12,505 nt of DNA from Gemmatimonadota bacterium (GTDB taxonomy: Bacteria; Gemmatimonadota; Gemmatimonadetes; Longimicrobiales; Gaopeijiaceae): contig JAPOOQ010000378.1 in the NCBI GenBank assembly GCA_026713345.1, positions 1-12,505 of the forward strand, written 5' to 3'. Below are positions 1 to 7,087 of the stretch, in pieces. A model generated the notes under the pieces. The model had not been told where the DNA came from and did not search any database. It was given only the letters and a program-made list of their open reading frames with translations. The first letter of the stretch is position 1. Each line of letters opens with the position of its first letter. The position numbers and the translations under genes are program-made.

Positions 1-1
1 C

Positions 2-997
2 CGCTACAGCACGATCGTCTCGCTCAGTGAGTCCTCCATCGTGCCCGGCCTGCTCTGGGTCGGCACCGACGACGGCAACATCCAGGTCAGCCGGGACGGG
101 GGAGCGACGTGGCGGGAAGTCGGCGCCAACATCCCCGGCGGCACCAACCGCTACTACGTCTCGCGCGTCGAGGCCTCCCACCACGACGCCGCCACGGCCT
201 ACGCCTCGGTCGACGGTCACCGCAACGACGACCTGCGCCCCTACGTTTACGTCACGCGCGACTACGGCGAGAGCTGGGAGGCCATCTCGTCAAACCTGCC
301 GGAGTACGGAAACGTCAACACCGTGCGCCAGGATCCCGTGAACCCGCGGCTCCTCTACGCCGGAACCGAATTCGGGTTCTTCGTCTCGCTCGACGAGGGC
401 GGCAGCTGGGAGCGCTTCATGACGGGGCTGCCCGTCGTGCGCGTGGACGACGTGGTTGTACACCCCAGGGACGGAGATCTCGTGCTGGCCACGCACGGTC
501 GCAGCGTCATGATCGCCGACGACATCACCCCCCTGCAGCAGTTCACCGAGATGGTCGCGGCGGAGGACGCCTTCCTCTTCGAGCCGCGCGACGCGGTGCA
601 ATGGCGGCGGGACGTGCGACGCTCAAGGTCGGTGACCGGCGACAAGGTGCTGCAGGGCGACAACGCCCCGCCCGGAACGGGCATTCACTACTACCTCGCG
701 GACGACGCCTCCAACGTGGCGCTGTCGATCACCCAGGTGGCGACCGGAGAGGTATTCCGCGACCTGGACGCGAGCGGTGAAGCGGGAATCCACCGCGTCC
801 AGTGGAACCTTCGCGGGAACCCCCGGCAGCGGCAGGGCGGCGGCGGCTTCGGCGGCGGGGGCGGTGGCGGCTTCCGCGGAGGCGGAGGCGCTCCGACGGC
901 CACCCCGGGACTCTATCGCGTAACTCTGTCAGTCGACGGGCGTACATTTGAGCAGACGGTAACCGTGCTTGAGGACGTCTGGCTCGACCAGAGGTAA
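2..997 (+). CDS. BNR/VPS10 (sortilin)-like beta-propeller secreted protein, 3' part
   Basis: The reading frame is open from the first bases of the window, so the start lies upstream; the GTG at 41 is only an internal codon. The visible ~331 residues carry BNR/Asp-box-like repeats: LLWVGTDDGNIQVSRDGGATW near 44-110, VYVTRDYGESWEAIS near 247-288, and LLYAGTEFGFFVSLDEGGSWE near 350-414. These are typical of VPS10/sortilin-like or exo-sialidase-like beta-propellers. A HGRSVMI segment closes the propeller. Next come a linker, a glycine-rich low-complexity stretch (about 836-891) and a C-terminal beta domain ending in GLYRVTLSVDGRTFEQTVTVLED. This architecture (propeller, Gly-rich linker, FlgD-like Ig domain) is common in large exported proteins of Gemmatimonadota and related phyla, where the substrate is usually unknown. 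No catalytic residue can be assigned, so a hydrolase call would be unsafe. A strong hairpin lies 40 bases after the stop. Confidence 0.85.
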   Translation, partial: RYSTIVSLSESSIVPGLLWVGTDDGNIQVSRDGGATWREVGANIPGGTNRYYVSRVEASHHDAATAYASVDGHRNDDLRPYVYVTRDYGESWEAISSNLPEYGNVNTVRQDPVNPRLLYAGTEFGFFVSLDEGGSWERFMTGLPVVRVDDVVVHPRDGDLVLATHGRSVMIADDITPLQQFTEMVAAEDAFLFEPRDAVQWRRDVRRSRSVTGDKVLQGDNAPPGTGIHYYLADDASNVALSITQVATGEVFRDLDASGEAGIHRVQWNLRGNPRQRQGGGGFGGGGGGGFRGGGGAPTATPGLYRVTLSVDGRTFEQTVTVLEDVWLDQR

Positions 998-1036
998 GTG
1001 CGCCCCAACCGGGGCGACCATATCCGAACGGAAGGG

Positions 1037-1069
1037 CAGGCCGGGTCCTCGGCTGGAGGGTCCGGCCTG
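1037..1069 (+). terminator. Stem-loop after the BNR gene, probable terminator
   Basis: The arms 1037-1050 and 1056-1069 can form a 14-bp stem around the five-base loop GGCTG. The outer 8 bp are perfect (CAGGCCGG with CCGGCCTG). Two G-U pairs lie inside and four more Watson-Crick pairs close the loop. Only a weak T-rich stretch (TACTTTGG) follows, so rho-independent termination is likely but not certain. It sits 40 bases downstream of the preceding stop codon. Confidence 0.6.
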
Positions 1070-1153
1070 TACTTTGGATCCTATTGGATCAACCAGAGCT
1101 GTTGTGGGTACTGTGCATGCGATGTCGGGGGAAGGCGGCCGTGGGCCAAACCT

Positions 1154-1182
1154 TTGATCCCTTGGCACATATGCCGTATGAT
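1154..1182 (+). promoter_or_regulatory. Candidate sigma70 promoter of hipBA
   Basis: TTGATC at 1154-1159 and TATGAT at 1177-1182 are separated by 17 bases, a good match to -35/-10 consensus elements. The predicted transcript would have a leader of about 140 bases before the hipB start at 1329. GTCAAC repeats and a TTGA/TCAA palindrome lie across the expected start point, where an autoregulator would bind. This comes from pattern only. Confidence 0.45.
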
Positions 1183-1328
1183 GTCAACAACATTGATCGT
1201 CAACCCAACGATGAACGGGGAATTCTGCATCCCATGCCCCCGGAAGCGCAGAGAGGTCAAAATGCGACAGCGAAATAAGACGGTTGACGGACACATCTTG
1301 GCGCCACTCAGCCACAGGATATTGAACC

Positions 1329-1670
1329 ATGAGTCGCAGAAGCAAGATTACCCATTCGCCGCCCGCCGCAGTTGAGAACGCCCTGAAGCAGCTGGGCCGG
1401 AACATTCGCATTGCAAGGCTCCGGAGACGCCTGCGGATTCAGGACGTCGCCGACCGGATCGGCACCTCCAGGTTCACGGTTGCCGATCTGGAAAAGGGAA
1501 AACCGAGCACCTCGGTCGCCGCCTATTTCGGTACTCTCTGGGCGCTCGGCCTGCTCGATCAGGTGGACAGGATCGCGGACCCCGACCTCGACGAGGAAGG
1601 CAAGATCCTGGAGAGCGCTCGCCGCCCGGGACAGGCAATGCGACTGCGGCGGCTGGACAATGACTTCTGA
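1329..1670 (+). CDS. hipB: HipB-like XRE-family antitoxin/repressor
   Basis: 113 residues. Residues about 22-77 form an XRE/Cro-type helix-turn-helix. The recognition region IQDVADRIGTSRFTVADLEKG (37-57) has the usual A-x-x-x-G-x-S-x-x-T-x-x-x-x-E-x-G pattern. In HipBA modules this protein binds and neutralises the HipA kinase and represses the operon. The start at 1329 is supported by AGGA nine bases upstream (1316-1319). The C-terminus overlaps the hipA start: the ATG at 1660 lies within the last 11 bases, which points to translational coupling. The length is somewhat above that of E. coli HipB (88 residues) because of an N-terminal Ser/Pro-containing extension and a charged tail. The family and context make the antitoxin role likely; operator binding is inferred. 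Confidence 0.85.
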   Translation: MSRRSKITHSPPAAVENALKQLGRNIRIARLRRRLRIQDVADRIGTSRFTVADLEKGKPSTSVAAYFGTLWALGLLDQVDRIADPDLDEEGKILESARRPGQAMRLRRLDNDF

Positions 1671-2901
1671 TCGGACTTCTGATCGCGAGTGCTTTGTTTC
1701 GATTGTTCTGCCAGGCAAGACGGAACTGGTACTGGCAGGTCGCCTGCGGGTATCGCAAACGTACGAAGGGATGCCGCTGGGCAGGTTCGTCTACGGTCGC
1801 AGCTATCTCGATCGTCCTGACGCGGTCGAGCTGGATCCGGTTGAACTGCGACTTTCGCGCAACGTGTATGAGACTGCGCGCATGAACGGCATCTTCGGGG
1901 CCATCCGCGACTCCATGCCCGACTTCTGGGGGCGCCGCCTGATCGAGCTGGGAACCGGCCAGGTCGTGTTCCAGGAGATGGATTACCTGCTTGCCGGACC
2001 GGACGACCGGGCCGGAGCGCTCGCCTTCGGCAGCGACACCCGCGTGCCGGAGCCCCGGCGTGCCTTCCACTCGATCGCCGATCTCCCGAAGCTTCACGCC
2101 ATCGCCGACCGGGTCTCCCAGGACCAGCGGCCCCCCGGGCTCGCCGACTGCCGGACATCGATGGGTGGCGCGCGTCCAAAGGCCGTGATCGAACACGAGA
2201 ACCAGCTGTGGCTTGCAAAGTTCAACCATCCGGACGATCGCTGGAATCATCCCCGGGTGGAACACGGACTTCTTCGCCTCGCCCGTGAGTGCGGCCTGAG
2301 GTCGGCCGACAGCGAGGTCCGGCGGATTGGTGACCGGGATGTTCTTCTGGTGCTCCGTTTCGACCGCCAATGGAACGGCGCCGGCTATCGGCGCAGCCGG
2401 ATGGTCAGCGGACTCACGCTGCTGTGCGCCGACGAAACGCCGATGGAACGCTGGCGCTGGTCGTATCTTGCGCTGGCCGACGAGGTCCGCCGTGTAAGCG
2501 CGAAGCCCGCACAGGACCTGCTTGAGCTTTTTGGGCGGATCTGCTTCAGCATCGCGGTCTCCAACCTGGATGACTATCCCCGCAACCATGCGCTCGTCGC
2601 CAGCGGCAGGCCCTGGCGGCTCAGTCCCGCCTACGATCTGATGCCGGTGCCCGCGTCCGGGAGCGAGCAGCGCAACCTCGCCATGGCCTGCGGACCGGCG
2701 GGCCGTACGGCGAGCAGGGCGAACGCACTCGGGGCCGCGCACCGGTTTCTGCTTGAGCGCGACGAGGCCCTGGCCGTGTTCAACCGGATCGCGGAGACGG
2801 TCCGTGGCACCTGGTTTTCCACCATGCTCGAGTGCGGCGTCAGCCAGCGGGACTGCGACACCATCTCGTCGTCCTTCGTTCAACCGGACGCGGCGGAGTA
2901 G
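1660..2901 (+). CDS. hipA: HipA-family serine/threonine kinase toxin
   Basis: 413 residues from the ATG at 1660. The frame is open further upstream, to 1411, but that part only overlaps hipB out of frame, so 1660 is preferred. Residues about 13-110 match the HipA N-terminal subdomain (AGRLRVS, GRFVYGRSYL, FGAIRDSMPDFWGRRLIE). The kinase-like C-terminal part has the P-loop-like SMGGARPKA (167-175), a likely ATP-site lysine in WLAKF (K187), a catalytic-loop-like NLDDYPRN (302-309) and the metal-binding YDLMPVP motif (D326). E. coli HipA inactivates glutamyl-tRNA synthetase by phosphorylation and induces persistence; related HipA proteins have other targets, so the substrate here is unknown. The position of the usual histidine after the catalytic Asp is tyrosine (Y306). 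The gene overlaps hipB by 11 bases and forms a two-gene operon with it. Confidence 0.88.
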   Translation: MTSDRTSDRECFVSIVLPGKTELVLAGRLRVSQTYEGMPLGRFVYGRSYLDRPDAVELDPVELRLSRNVYETARMNGIFGAIRDSMPDFWGRRLIELGTGQVVFQEMDYLLAGPDDRAGALAFGSDTRVPEPRRAFHSIADLPKLHAIADRVSQDQRPPGLADCRTSMGGARPKAVIEHENQLWLAKFNHPDDRWNHPRVEHGLLRLARECGLRSADSEVRRIGDRDVLLVLRFDRQWNGAGYRRSRMVSGLTLLCADETPMERWRWSYLALADEVRRVSAKPAQDLLELFGRICFSIAVSNLDDYPRNHALVASGRPWRLSPAYDLMPVPASGSEQRNLAMACGPAGRTASRANALGAAHRFLLERDEALAVFNRIAETVRGTWFSTMLECGVSQRDCDTISSSFVQPDAAE

Positions 2902-2929
2902 GCGCGCCGCCGTTTCGGTTCGGCAGCCC

Positions 2930-2953
2930 GGCCCGGATTGGCGCGGCCGGGCC
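2930..2953 (+). terminator. GC stem-loop downstream of hipA
   Basis: GGCCCGG (2930-2936) and CCGGGCC (2947-2953) form a perfect 7-bp stem around a ten-base loop, 28 bases after the hipA stop. No T-tract follows, so it may be a weak terminator or an mRNA 3'-end stabiliser. Confidence 0.35.
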
Positions 2954-3003
2954 AGCACACCGATATTGGCGATTCCTCTCCACCTTTCCGCGAAGGATCG
3001 ACC

Positions 3004-3561
3004 ATGACGAATGCAATCGCCGCGCGGGTCGCTGTCACCGCCCTGCTGTTCGCCACCGCCTGCGCGCCCCAGGCTGAAGCGCCGGATCCACCGGCCGAAG
3101 AGCCCCACCCCGAAGAGGCGGCCGTGGTCGCCGCCGTCCAGCAACTCTTCGACGCCATGCGCGCCGGCGACAGCGAGATGGCCCGCGCCGTCTTCCACCC
3201 CGACGCCCGCCTCGGCCGCGCCGGCGACGATGGCATCAGCTTCAGCGCCGCCGACGGGTTCATCGAGATGATCGGGAGGCCCCGCGACGTGGTCTATGAC
3301 GAGCCCATCTGGGACTGGACGGTACAGATCGACGGCCGCCTCGCCCACATGTGGACCAAGTACGCCTTCTACCTGGGCGACGACTTCTCGCACTGCGGCG
3401 AGGAGTCCTTCCAGCTGTACAGGAGCGACGCCGGCTGGCAGATCACGCAGCTGGTCGACACCAGCCGCCGCGAGGACTGCTTCTACCCGCCCGGTCGCGA
3501 GCCCGCGGCGGAGGAGGGCGATGAGCCCGGGGACGGCGACGAGCCGGCCCAAGCGAGCTGA
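3004..3561 (+). CDS. SnoaL/NTF2-like putative lipoprotein
   Basis: 185 residues. The ATG at 3004 is chosen because AAGGA (2993-2997) lies six bases upstream and it gives a clean export signal: a hydrophobic run (residues 8-19) ending in ATAC, with C20 as the likely lipidated cysteine. The lipobox is imperfect, with Ala at -3. After a Pro/Glu-rich linker (21-38), residues about 39-160 look like the nuclear-transport-factor-2/SnoaL-like fold: VVAAVQQLFDAMRAGDSEMARAVFHPDA, a central strand-rich part with WDWTVQIDGRLAHMWTKYAFYL, and FQLYRSDAGWQITQLVDTSR. Many such proteins are exported small-molecule-binding or structural modules with no known reaction. C131 and C159 could form a disulfide. The C-terminus is an acidic, low-complexity tail (EEGDEPGDGDEPAQAS). 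No functional partner is evident among the neighbours. Confidence 0.75.
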   Translation: MTNAIAARVAVTALLFATACAPQAEAPDPPAEEPHPEEAAVVAAVQQLFDAMRAGDSEMARAVFHPDARLGRAGDDGISFSAADGFIEMIGRPRDVVYDEPIWDWTVQIDGRLAHMWTKYAFYLGDDFSHCGEESFQLYRSDAGWQITQLVDTSRREDCFYPPGREPAAEEGDEPGDGDEPAQAS

Positions 3562-3699
3562 CCGGCGCCCCGTCCGGCCCTCCTTGCCCTCCACACCCCG
3601 GCCCCTCTTCGCGGTCGACAGGATGGTCGGCCGCAGTCCGCTCTCGGATGAGCGGAGATGTCCTCACTCCCGCATCCCGGGAAGCCAGGCTGCGATGGG

Positions 3700-3729
3700 T
3701 TGACCACCGCCGGATCATCACGCTATTGG
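3700..3729 (+). promoter_or_regulatory. Weak candidate promoter of the Big2-amidohydrolase gene
   Basis: TTGACC (3700-3705) and TATTGG (3724-3729) are 18 bases apart, about 50 bases before the start at 3780. The -35 match is good and the -10 match poor. A 6-bp inverted repeat (TCCGCT at 3637-3642, AGCGGA at 3651-3656) lies further upstream in the same gap. Confidence 0.25.
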
Positions 3730-3779
3730 TGCAGGGCTCACCGAGCGATCACCGGCACTCATAGCGAAACGGGGTCAAC

Positions 3780-5039
3780 ATGCTCTTCCCGCGCGCCCCC
3801 GCGGCGGCCACCGCGTTCTGCCTGGCACTCGCCGGTTGCGGCGACCAGACCGCCGTCGAGCCGCAGGTCTCGCGCGTCCTCGTGTCGCCGGCGAAGGCCC
3901 TTCTCGTCGGCGTGGGCGATGGCATGTCTTTTTCGGCCGACCCCCAGGGTCCGAACGGCCAGTCCGTGAACGCGACCGTGACCTGGTCCACCGGCGATCC
4001 CGCAATCGCGACCGTCAACGCGAGCGGATTCGTCACGGCGGTCGCTGCCGGAACCACCGGAGTCACGGCTACGGCGGGCGGGGCCAGCGCCACGGCCGAG
4101 CTCGAGGTCTACGTGCGTGAACGCATCGCCCGCTACGAACCGGGTGTGAGCTACTTCGGACGCAACGAATACGTCGAATACATCCCGGGCGAGCTCCCAG
4201 TCATCCTGTCAGCCCCACACGGCGGACTGCTGGCACCACGCGAGATCTCCGACCGCGGCTACGGCGTCACCTCCAACGACACAAACACCCTCGACCTCAC
4301 CCTGAGGGTGCGCCAGGCGCTGATCGACCTCACCGGCTACGCGCCGCACATGATCCTGTCGCACCTGCGCCGCGTGAAGCTCGACCCCAACCGGGAGATC
4401 GGCGAAGCCGCGCAGGACGACCCGTACGCCGAACTCGCCTGGAACGAGTTCCATGACTGGATCGTGACCGCGCGGTCGATCGTCACCAGCCAGTTCGGCG
4501 AGGGGATGTACTTCGACATCCACGGGCACGCCCATGACATCGCGCGCATCGAACTGGGGTACCTCCTCACCTCCGATGAACTGAACCGCACCGACGCCGC
4601 GCTCGACGGGCTGCCCACGGTTCGCCGGTCCAGCATCCGCGAGATCGGGCGCACCACCACGATCCCCTTCTCCCGGGTCCTGCGCGGCCCGACCTCCTTC
4701 GGGGGCCTGCTGGCCGAAGAGGATGTGCCGTCGGTACCCAGTCCCGCGGACCCCGGTCCCGGTGCGGCGCCCTACTTCCGGGGGGGCTACAACACCCGCG
4801 TCCATGGCTCGGTGGGCGACGGCGAGGTGATCAGCGGCATCCAGCTGGAGCACCACTACGCCGGCATCAGGGACACCGAAGAGAACCGTCGTGCCTACGC
4901 GGAGAAGGCCGCCCGCGTGATCCGCGAGTTCATGATGGAGCACTTCGGGTTCTTCGAGCCGGCGGCCGATCCGGCATCGCCCCGGCAGCAACCCTCCCCG
5001 CGCACCACCGTGTCCAATAATGCAATCACCGGCCACTGA
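3780..5039 (+). CDS. Lipoprotein with Big2 Ig-like domain and N-formylglutamate-amidohydrolase-like domain
   Basis: 419 residues. The N-terminus is a lipoprotein signal with a strong lipobox LAGC, so C20 is the probable lipidated residue. Residues about 29-115 form a bacterial Ig-like (Big2) domain (VSRVLVSPAKALLVGVGD...VTWSTGDPAIATVNASGFVTAVAAGTTGVTATAGG). Residues about 130-395 resemble the N-formylglutamate amidohydrolase (hutG/FGase) family, which hydrolyses an N-acyl amino acid at a metal centre. Visible candidate metal or catalytic residues are H147 in SAPHGG, the SHLRRVKLDPNR segment (194-205), D246/H248/H250/H252 in DIHGHAHD, and E357/H358 in LEHHY. Cytosolic relatives serve histidine degradation. 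A lipid-anchored form with an Ig spacer instead suggests action on a cell-envelope or extracellular amide; the substrate is unknown. No strong Shine-Dalgarno sequence precedes the ATG. The gene ends 47 bases before the first vWA gene. Confidence 0.78.
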   Translation: MLFPRAPAAATAFCLALAGCGDQTAVEPQVSRVLVSPAKALLVGVGDGMSFSADPQGPNGQSVNATVTWSTGDPAIATVNASGFVTAVAAGTTGVTATAGGASATAELEVYVRERIARYEPGVSYFGRNEYVEYIPGELPVILSAPHGGLLAPREISDRGYGVTSNDTNTLDLTLRVRQALIDLTGYAPHMILSHLRRVKLDPNREIGEAAQDDPYAELAWNEFHDWIVTARSIVTSQFGEGMYFDIHGHAHDIARIELGYLLTSDELNRTDAALDGLPTVRRSSIREIGRTTTIPFSRVLRGPTSFGGLLAEEDVPSVPSPADPGPGAAPYFRGGYNTRVHGSVGDGEVISGIQLEHHYAGIRDTEENRRAYAEKAARVIREFMMEHFGFFEPAADPASPRQQPSPRTTVSNNAITGH

Positions 5040-5046
5040 CTACCAT

Positions 5047-5068
5047 ACGGGGATGCCTGCCGCCCCGT
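5047..5068 (+). terminator. Small hairpin between the amidohydrolase and vWA genes
   Basis: ACGGGG (5047-5052) pairs perfectly with CCCCGT (5063-5068) around a ten-base loop, within the 47-base gap. There is no T-tract. It could attenuate read-through or simply be an mRNA structure. Confidence 0.25.
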
Positions 5069-5086
5069 GACCAGGGAGACCGACCG

Positions 5087-6970
5087 ATGCGCAACCCCCG
5101 CCAACTCCTCGCGCTGATCCCCCTCCTCACACTCGCCCTCACCGCAGCCGCCCCCGCCCAGGCGCAGACCGGCACCCTCACCGGCGCGATCACCGACGCG
5201 GCGACCGCGCAGCCGATCGTCGGGGCCGTGGTTACCGTCGAGGGCACCAGCCTCACCACACGATCCGGCCCGGGTGGCCGCTACTCGATCGTGAACGTCC
5301 CGGCCGGCGAGCAGAACGTGACCGTGACGAGGATCGGCTACCTCGCGCAGCGGCGGCAGGTCACGGTGGCCGCCGGCCGCACCGAGGTCGCCGACTTCGC
5401 GCTCCTGGCGGGACCGTTGATCCCGGACTCGATCGCGGCGGTGAGGGGGGTGCAGCCGGCCGGGCCGGAGGTACGGATCATGCTGCGGGCCGCCTCGTCC
5501 ATTGCCGGCAGCGGGCGCGGATTCCTGCCGGACTTCAACACCGAATCCTACGCCAACATCGGCGAGAACGACTTCAAGCTCGTCAGCGCCTCGCCCCTCT
5601 CCACCTTCTCGATCGACGTGGACCGGGCGTCCTACGCGAACATCCGCCGCTTCATACAGGACGGCGAGCGCCCCCCGGTCGACGCGGTGCGAATCGAGGA
5701 GATGATCAACTACTTCCCCTACGACTGGGGCCACCTGAGCGGCGAGCACCCCTTCGCGGTCACCACCGAAGTCTGGGAGGCCCCCTGGACGCCCGGGCAC
5801 CGGCTCGTCCGGATCGGCCTGCACGCCCAGTCCATCGACACCGGGGACCTCCCGCCCAGCAACCTGGTCTTCCTGCTGGACGTGTCAGGATCGATGAGTT
5901 CCCCCGACAAGCTGCCGCTGCTGAAGAAGGCGTTCGCGCTGCTGGTCGCCCAGTTGAGGGAGCAGGACCGGGTCGCGATCGTGGTGTACGCGGGGGCGGC
6001 GGGTCTGGTGCTGCCGTCGACGCCGGGCAGCGAGAAGGATGAGATCGCGGCCGCGCTGGAGAAGCTGCAGGCCGGGGGCAGCACGGCCGGGGGCGCGGGG
6101 ATCAGGCTCGCCTACGAGGTGGCCCGCGAGAATCACATCGACGGCGGCAACAACCGGGTGATCCTTGCGACCGACGGCGACTTCAACGTGGGCGCGTCGA
6201 GCGACGCCGAGATGGTCCGGCTGATCGAGAAGGCGCGGGAGAGCGGCACCTTCCTGACCGTGCTCGGCTTCGGCACCGGCAACCTGAAGGATTCGAAGAT
6301 GGAGCAGATCGCCGACCACGGGAACGGCAACTTCGCCTATGTAGACGGCTTGCTGGAGGCCCGCAAGGTGCTGATCGAGGAGCTGGGCGGGACGCTCCTG
6401 ACGCTCGCGAAGGACGTCAAGCTCCAGGTCGAGTTCAACCCGGCCCGGGCCGCCGGCTACCGTCTGATCGGCTACGAGAACCGGCTCCTGGCCGACGAGG
6501 ACTTCAACGACGACACCAAGGACGCGGGCGAACTGGGCGCCGGCCACACCGTCACGGCGCTCTACGAGGTAGTGCCCGTGGGGACCGAGGTGCCGCGCGC
6601 CGTCGACGCGCTGCGCTACCAGCCCGGGCCCGACGACCCGCCGCCCGCCGTCTTCGAGGGCGAGCTCATGTTCGTGAAGGTCCGCTACAAGGACCCCGAC
6701 GGCACGACGAGCAAGCTGCTCGAACAGCCGGTCGCCGACCGTGTCCGCTCCCCCTCGACCGACTTCCGCTTTGCCAGCGCGGTTGCGGGCTTCGGCATGC
6801 TGCTGCGGGACTCTCCGCACGCGGGCGACCTGACGCTGAACGACGTGGTGCGGCTCGGCGAACGGGGCAAGGGCGACGACCCGCGCGGCTACCGCGGCGA
6901 GTTCATCCGGCTGGTGGAGGCCACCCGGGATCTGGGGCTGCTGAAGGCACGCGGCGAAGGAGGCAGATAG
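5087..6970 (+). CDS. Secreted CpD-reg-like / vWA (YfbK-type, DUF3520) protein, paralog A
   Basis: 627 residues with a Sec signal peptide (1-26, cleavage predicted after AQA). Residues about 29-110 are a carboxypeptidase-regulatory-like beta-sandwich (GTLTGAITDAATAQPIVGAVVTVEG...GRYSIVNVPAGEQNVTVTRIGYLAQRR). After a linker come the N-terminal vWF_A-associated segment (about 149-212, FNTESYANIGENDF through RIEEMINYFPYD) and a vWA domain (about 255-430). The vWA domain has a complete MIDAS DVSGSMS (265-271) and an ATDGDFNVG loop (D363). A DUF3520/YfbK C-terminal domain follows (about 445-620). vWA domains with a MIDAS bind a divalent metal and a protein ligand; the role of YfbK-type proteins is not established. 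Export implies a periplasmic or surface role. GGGAG (5074-5078) is the likely ribosome-binding site. A close paralog lies at 7534-9435. Confidence 0.85.
   Translation: MRNPRQLLALIPLLTLALTAAAPAQAQTGTLTGAITDAATAQPIVGAVVTVEGTSLTTRSGPGGRYSIVNVPAGEQNVTVTRIGYLAQRRQVTVAAGRTEVADFALLAGPLIPDSIAAVRGVQPAGPEVRIMLRAASSIAGSGRGFLPDFNTESYANIGENDFKLVSASPLSTFSIDVDRASYANIRRFIQDGERPPVDAVRIEEMINYFPYDWGHLSGEHPFAVTTEVWEAPWTPGHRLVRIGLHAQSIDTGDLPPSNLVFLLDVSGSMSSPDKLPLLKKAFALLVAQLREQDRVAIVVYAGAAGLVLPSTPGSEKDEIAAALEKLQAGGSTAGGAGIRLAYEVARENHIDGGNNRVILATDGDFNVGASSDAEMVRLIEKARESGTFLTVLGFGTGNLKDSKMEQIADHGNGNFAYVDGLLEARKVLIEELGGTLLTLAKDVKLQVEFNPARAAGYRLIGYENRLLADEDFNDDTKDAGELGAGHTVTALYEVVPVGTEVPRAVDALRYQPGPDDPPPAVFEGELMFVKVRYKDPDGTTSKLLEQPVADRVRSPSTDFRFASAVAGFGMLLRDSPHAGDLTLNDVVRLGERGKGDDPRGYRGEFIRLVEATRDLGLLKARGEGGR
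5906..5948 (+). repeat. 43-base exact repeat, copy in paralog A
   Basis: These 43 bases, which encode DKLPLLKKAFALLV, are identical to 8335-8377 in paralog B. They are one of several long identical stretches from the tandem gene duplication and could serve as a recombination target. Confidence 0.85.
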
Positions 6971-7041
6971 CTTGGGACTCGTGGGGACCGTCCGAAACGG
7001 AACCTGTGGTGTATAGGATAGATGGTGCATCAGCATTAACC

Positions 7042-7067
7042 GGCGGCCCGAACTGGTCGGGGCCGCC
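7042..7067 (+). terminator. Hairpin between paralog A and the small CpD-reg gene
   Basis: GGCGGCCC (7042-7049) and GGGCCGCC (7060-7067) form a perfect 8-bp stem with a ten-base loop. It ends only nine bases before the strong Shine-Dalgarno AAGGAGGT. It may be a partial terminator, or a structure affecting translation of the next gene. A TATAGGAT sequence (7012-7019) upstream is a possible -10 element, but no convincing -35 accompanies it. Confidence 0.35.
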
Positions 7068-7075
7068 CCACACCC

Positions 7076-7083
7076 AAGGAGGT
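7076..7083 (+). promoter_or_regulatory. Strong Shine-Dalgarno of the small CpD-reg gene
   Basis: AAGGAGGT is a full match to the anti-Shine-Dalgarno core, four bases before the ATG at 7088. It is by far the strongest such site in the window and fixes the start. Confidence 0.75.
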
Positions 7084-7087
7084 CGCC

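Larger units (their letters stand above)
998..1328. other. Intergenic region upstream of hipBA
   Basis: About 330 bases with no convincing gene. It holds the stem-loop at 1037-1069 and a direct repeat TTGGATC (1074-1080 and 1084-1090, ten bases apart). It also holds a sigma70-like promoter (1154-1182) and, just after that, two GTCAAC copies (1183-1188, 1199-1204) and the small palindrome TTGA-TCG-TCAA (1193-1203). Base composition is noticeably more AT-rich than in the flanking genes. Short reading frames cross it but have no family-like sequence or clear ribosome-binding site. The repeats near the promoter are candidate binding sites for the HipB-like regulator; this is inference. Confidence 0.6.

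Noticed and set aside
836..891. Glycine-codon-rich GGC/GGA repeats in the BNR gene considered as a DNA repeat element
   Set aside because: It is in frame and encodes the Gly-rich linker typical of this protein type, so no separate element is needed.
998..1375. A 125-codon frame directly after the BNR stop, running into hipB
   Set aside because: It includes the terminator-like hairpin and promoter, has no ribosome-binding site and no family-like sequence.
1411..1659. Upstream extension of the HipA frame
   Set aside because: It lies wholly inside hipB in another frame and adds Ser/Arg-rich sequence unlike any HipA N-terminus. The ATG at 1660 gives the normal family length.
1474..3594. A 706-codon open frame on the minus strand opposite hipBA and the SnoaL-like gene
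   Set aside because: It crosses three well-supported plus-strand genes and their gaps, has low-complexity Arg/Gly/Ala-rich translation and no family pattern. It is a by-product of high GC content.
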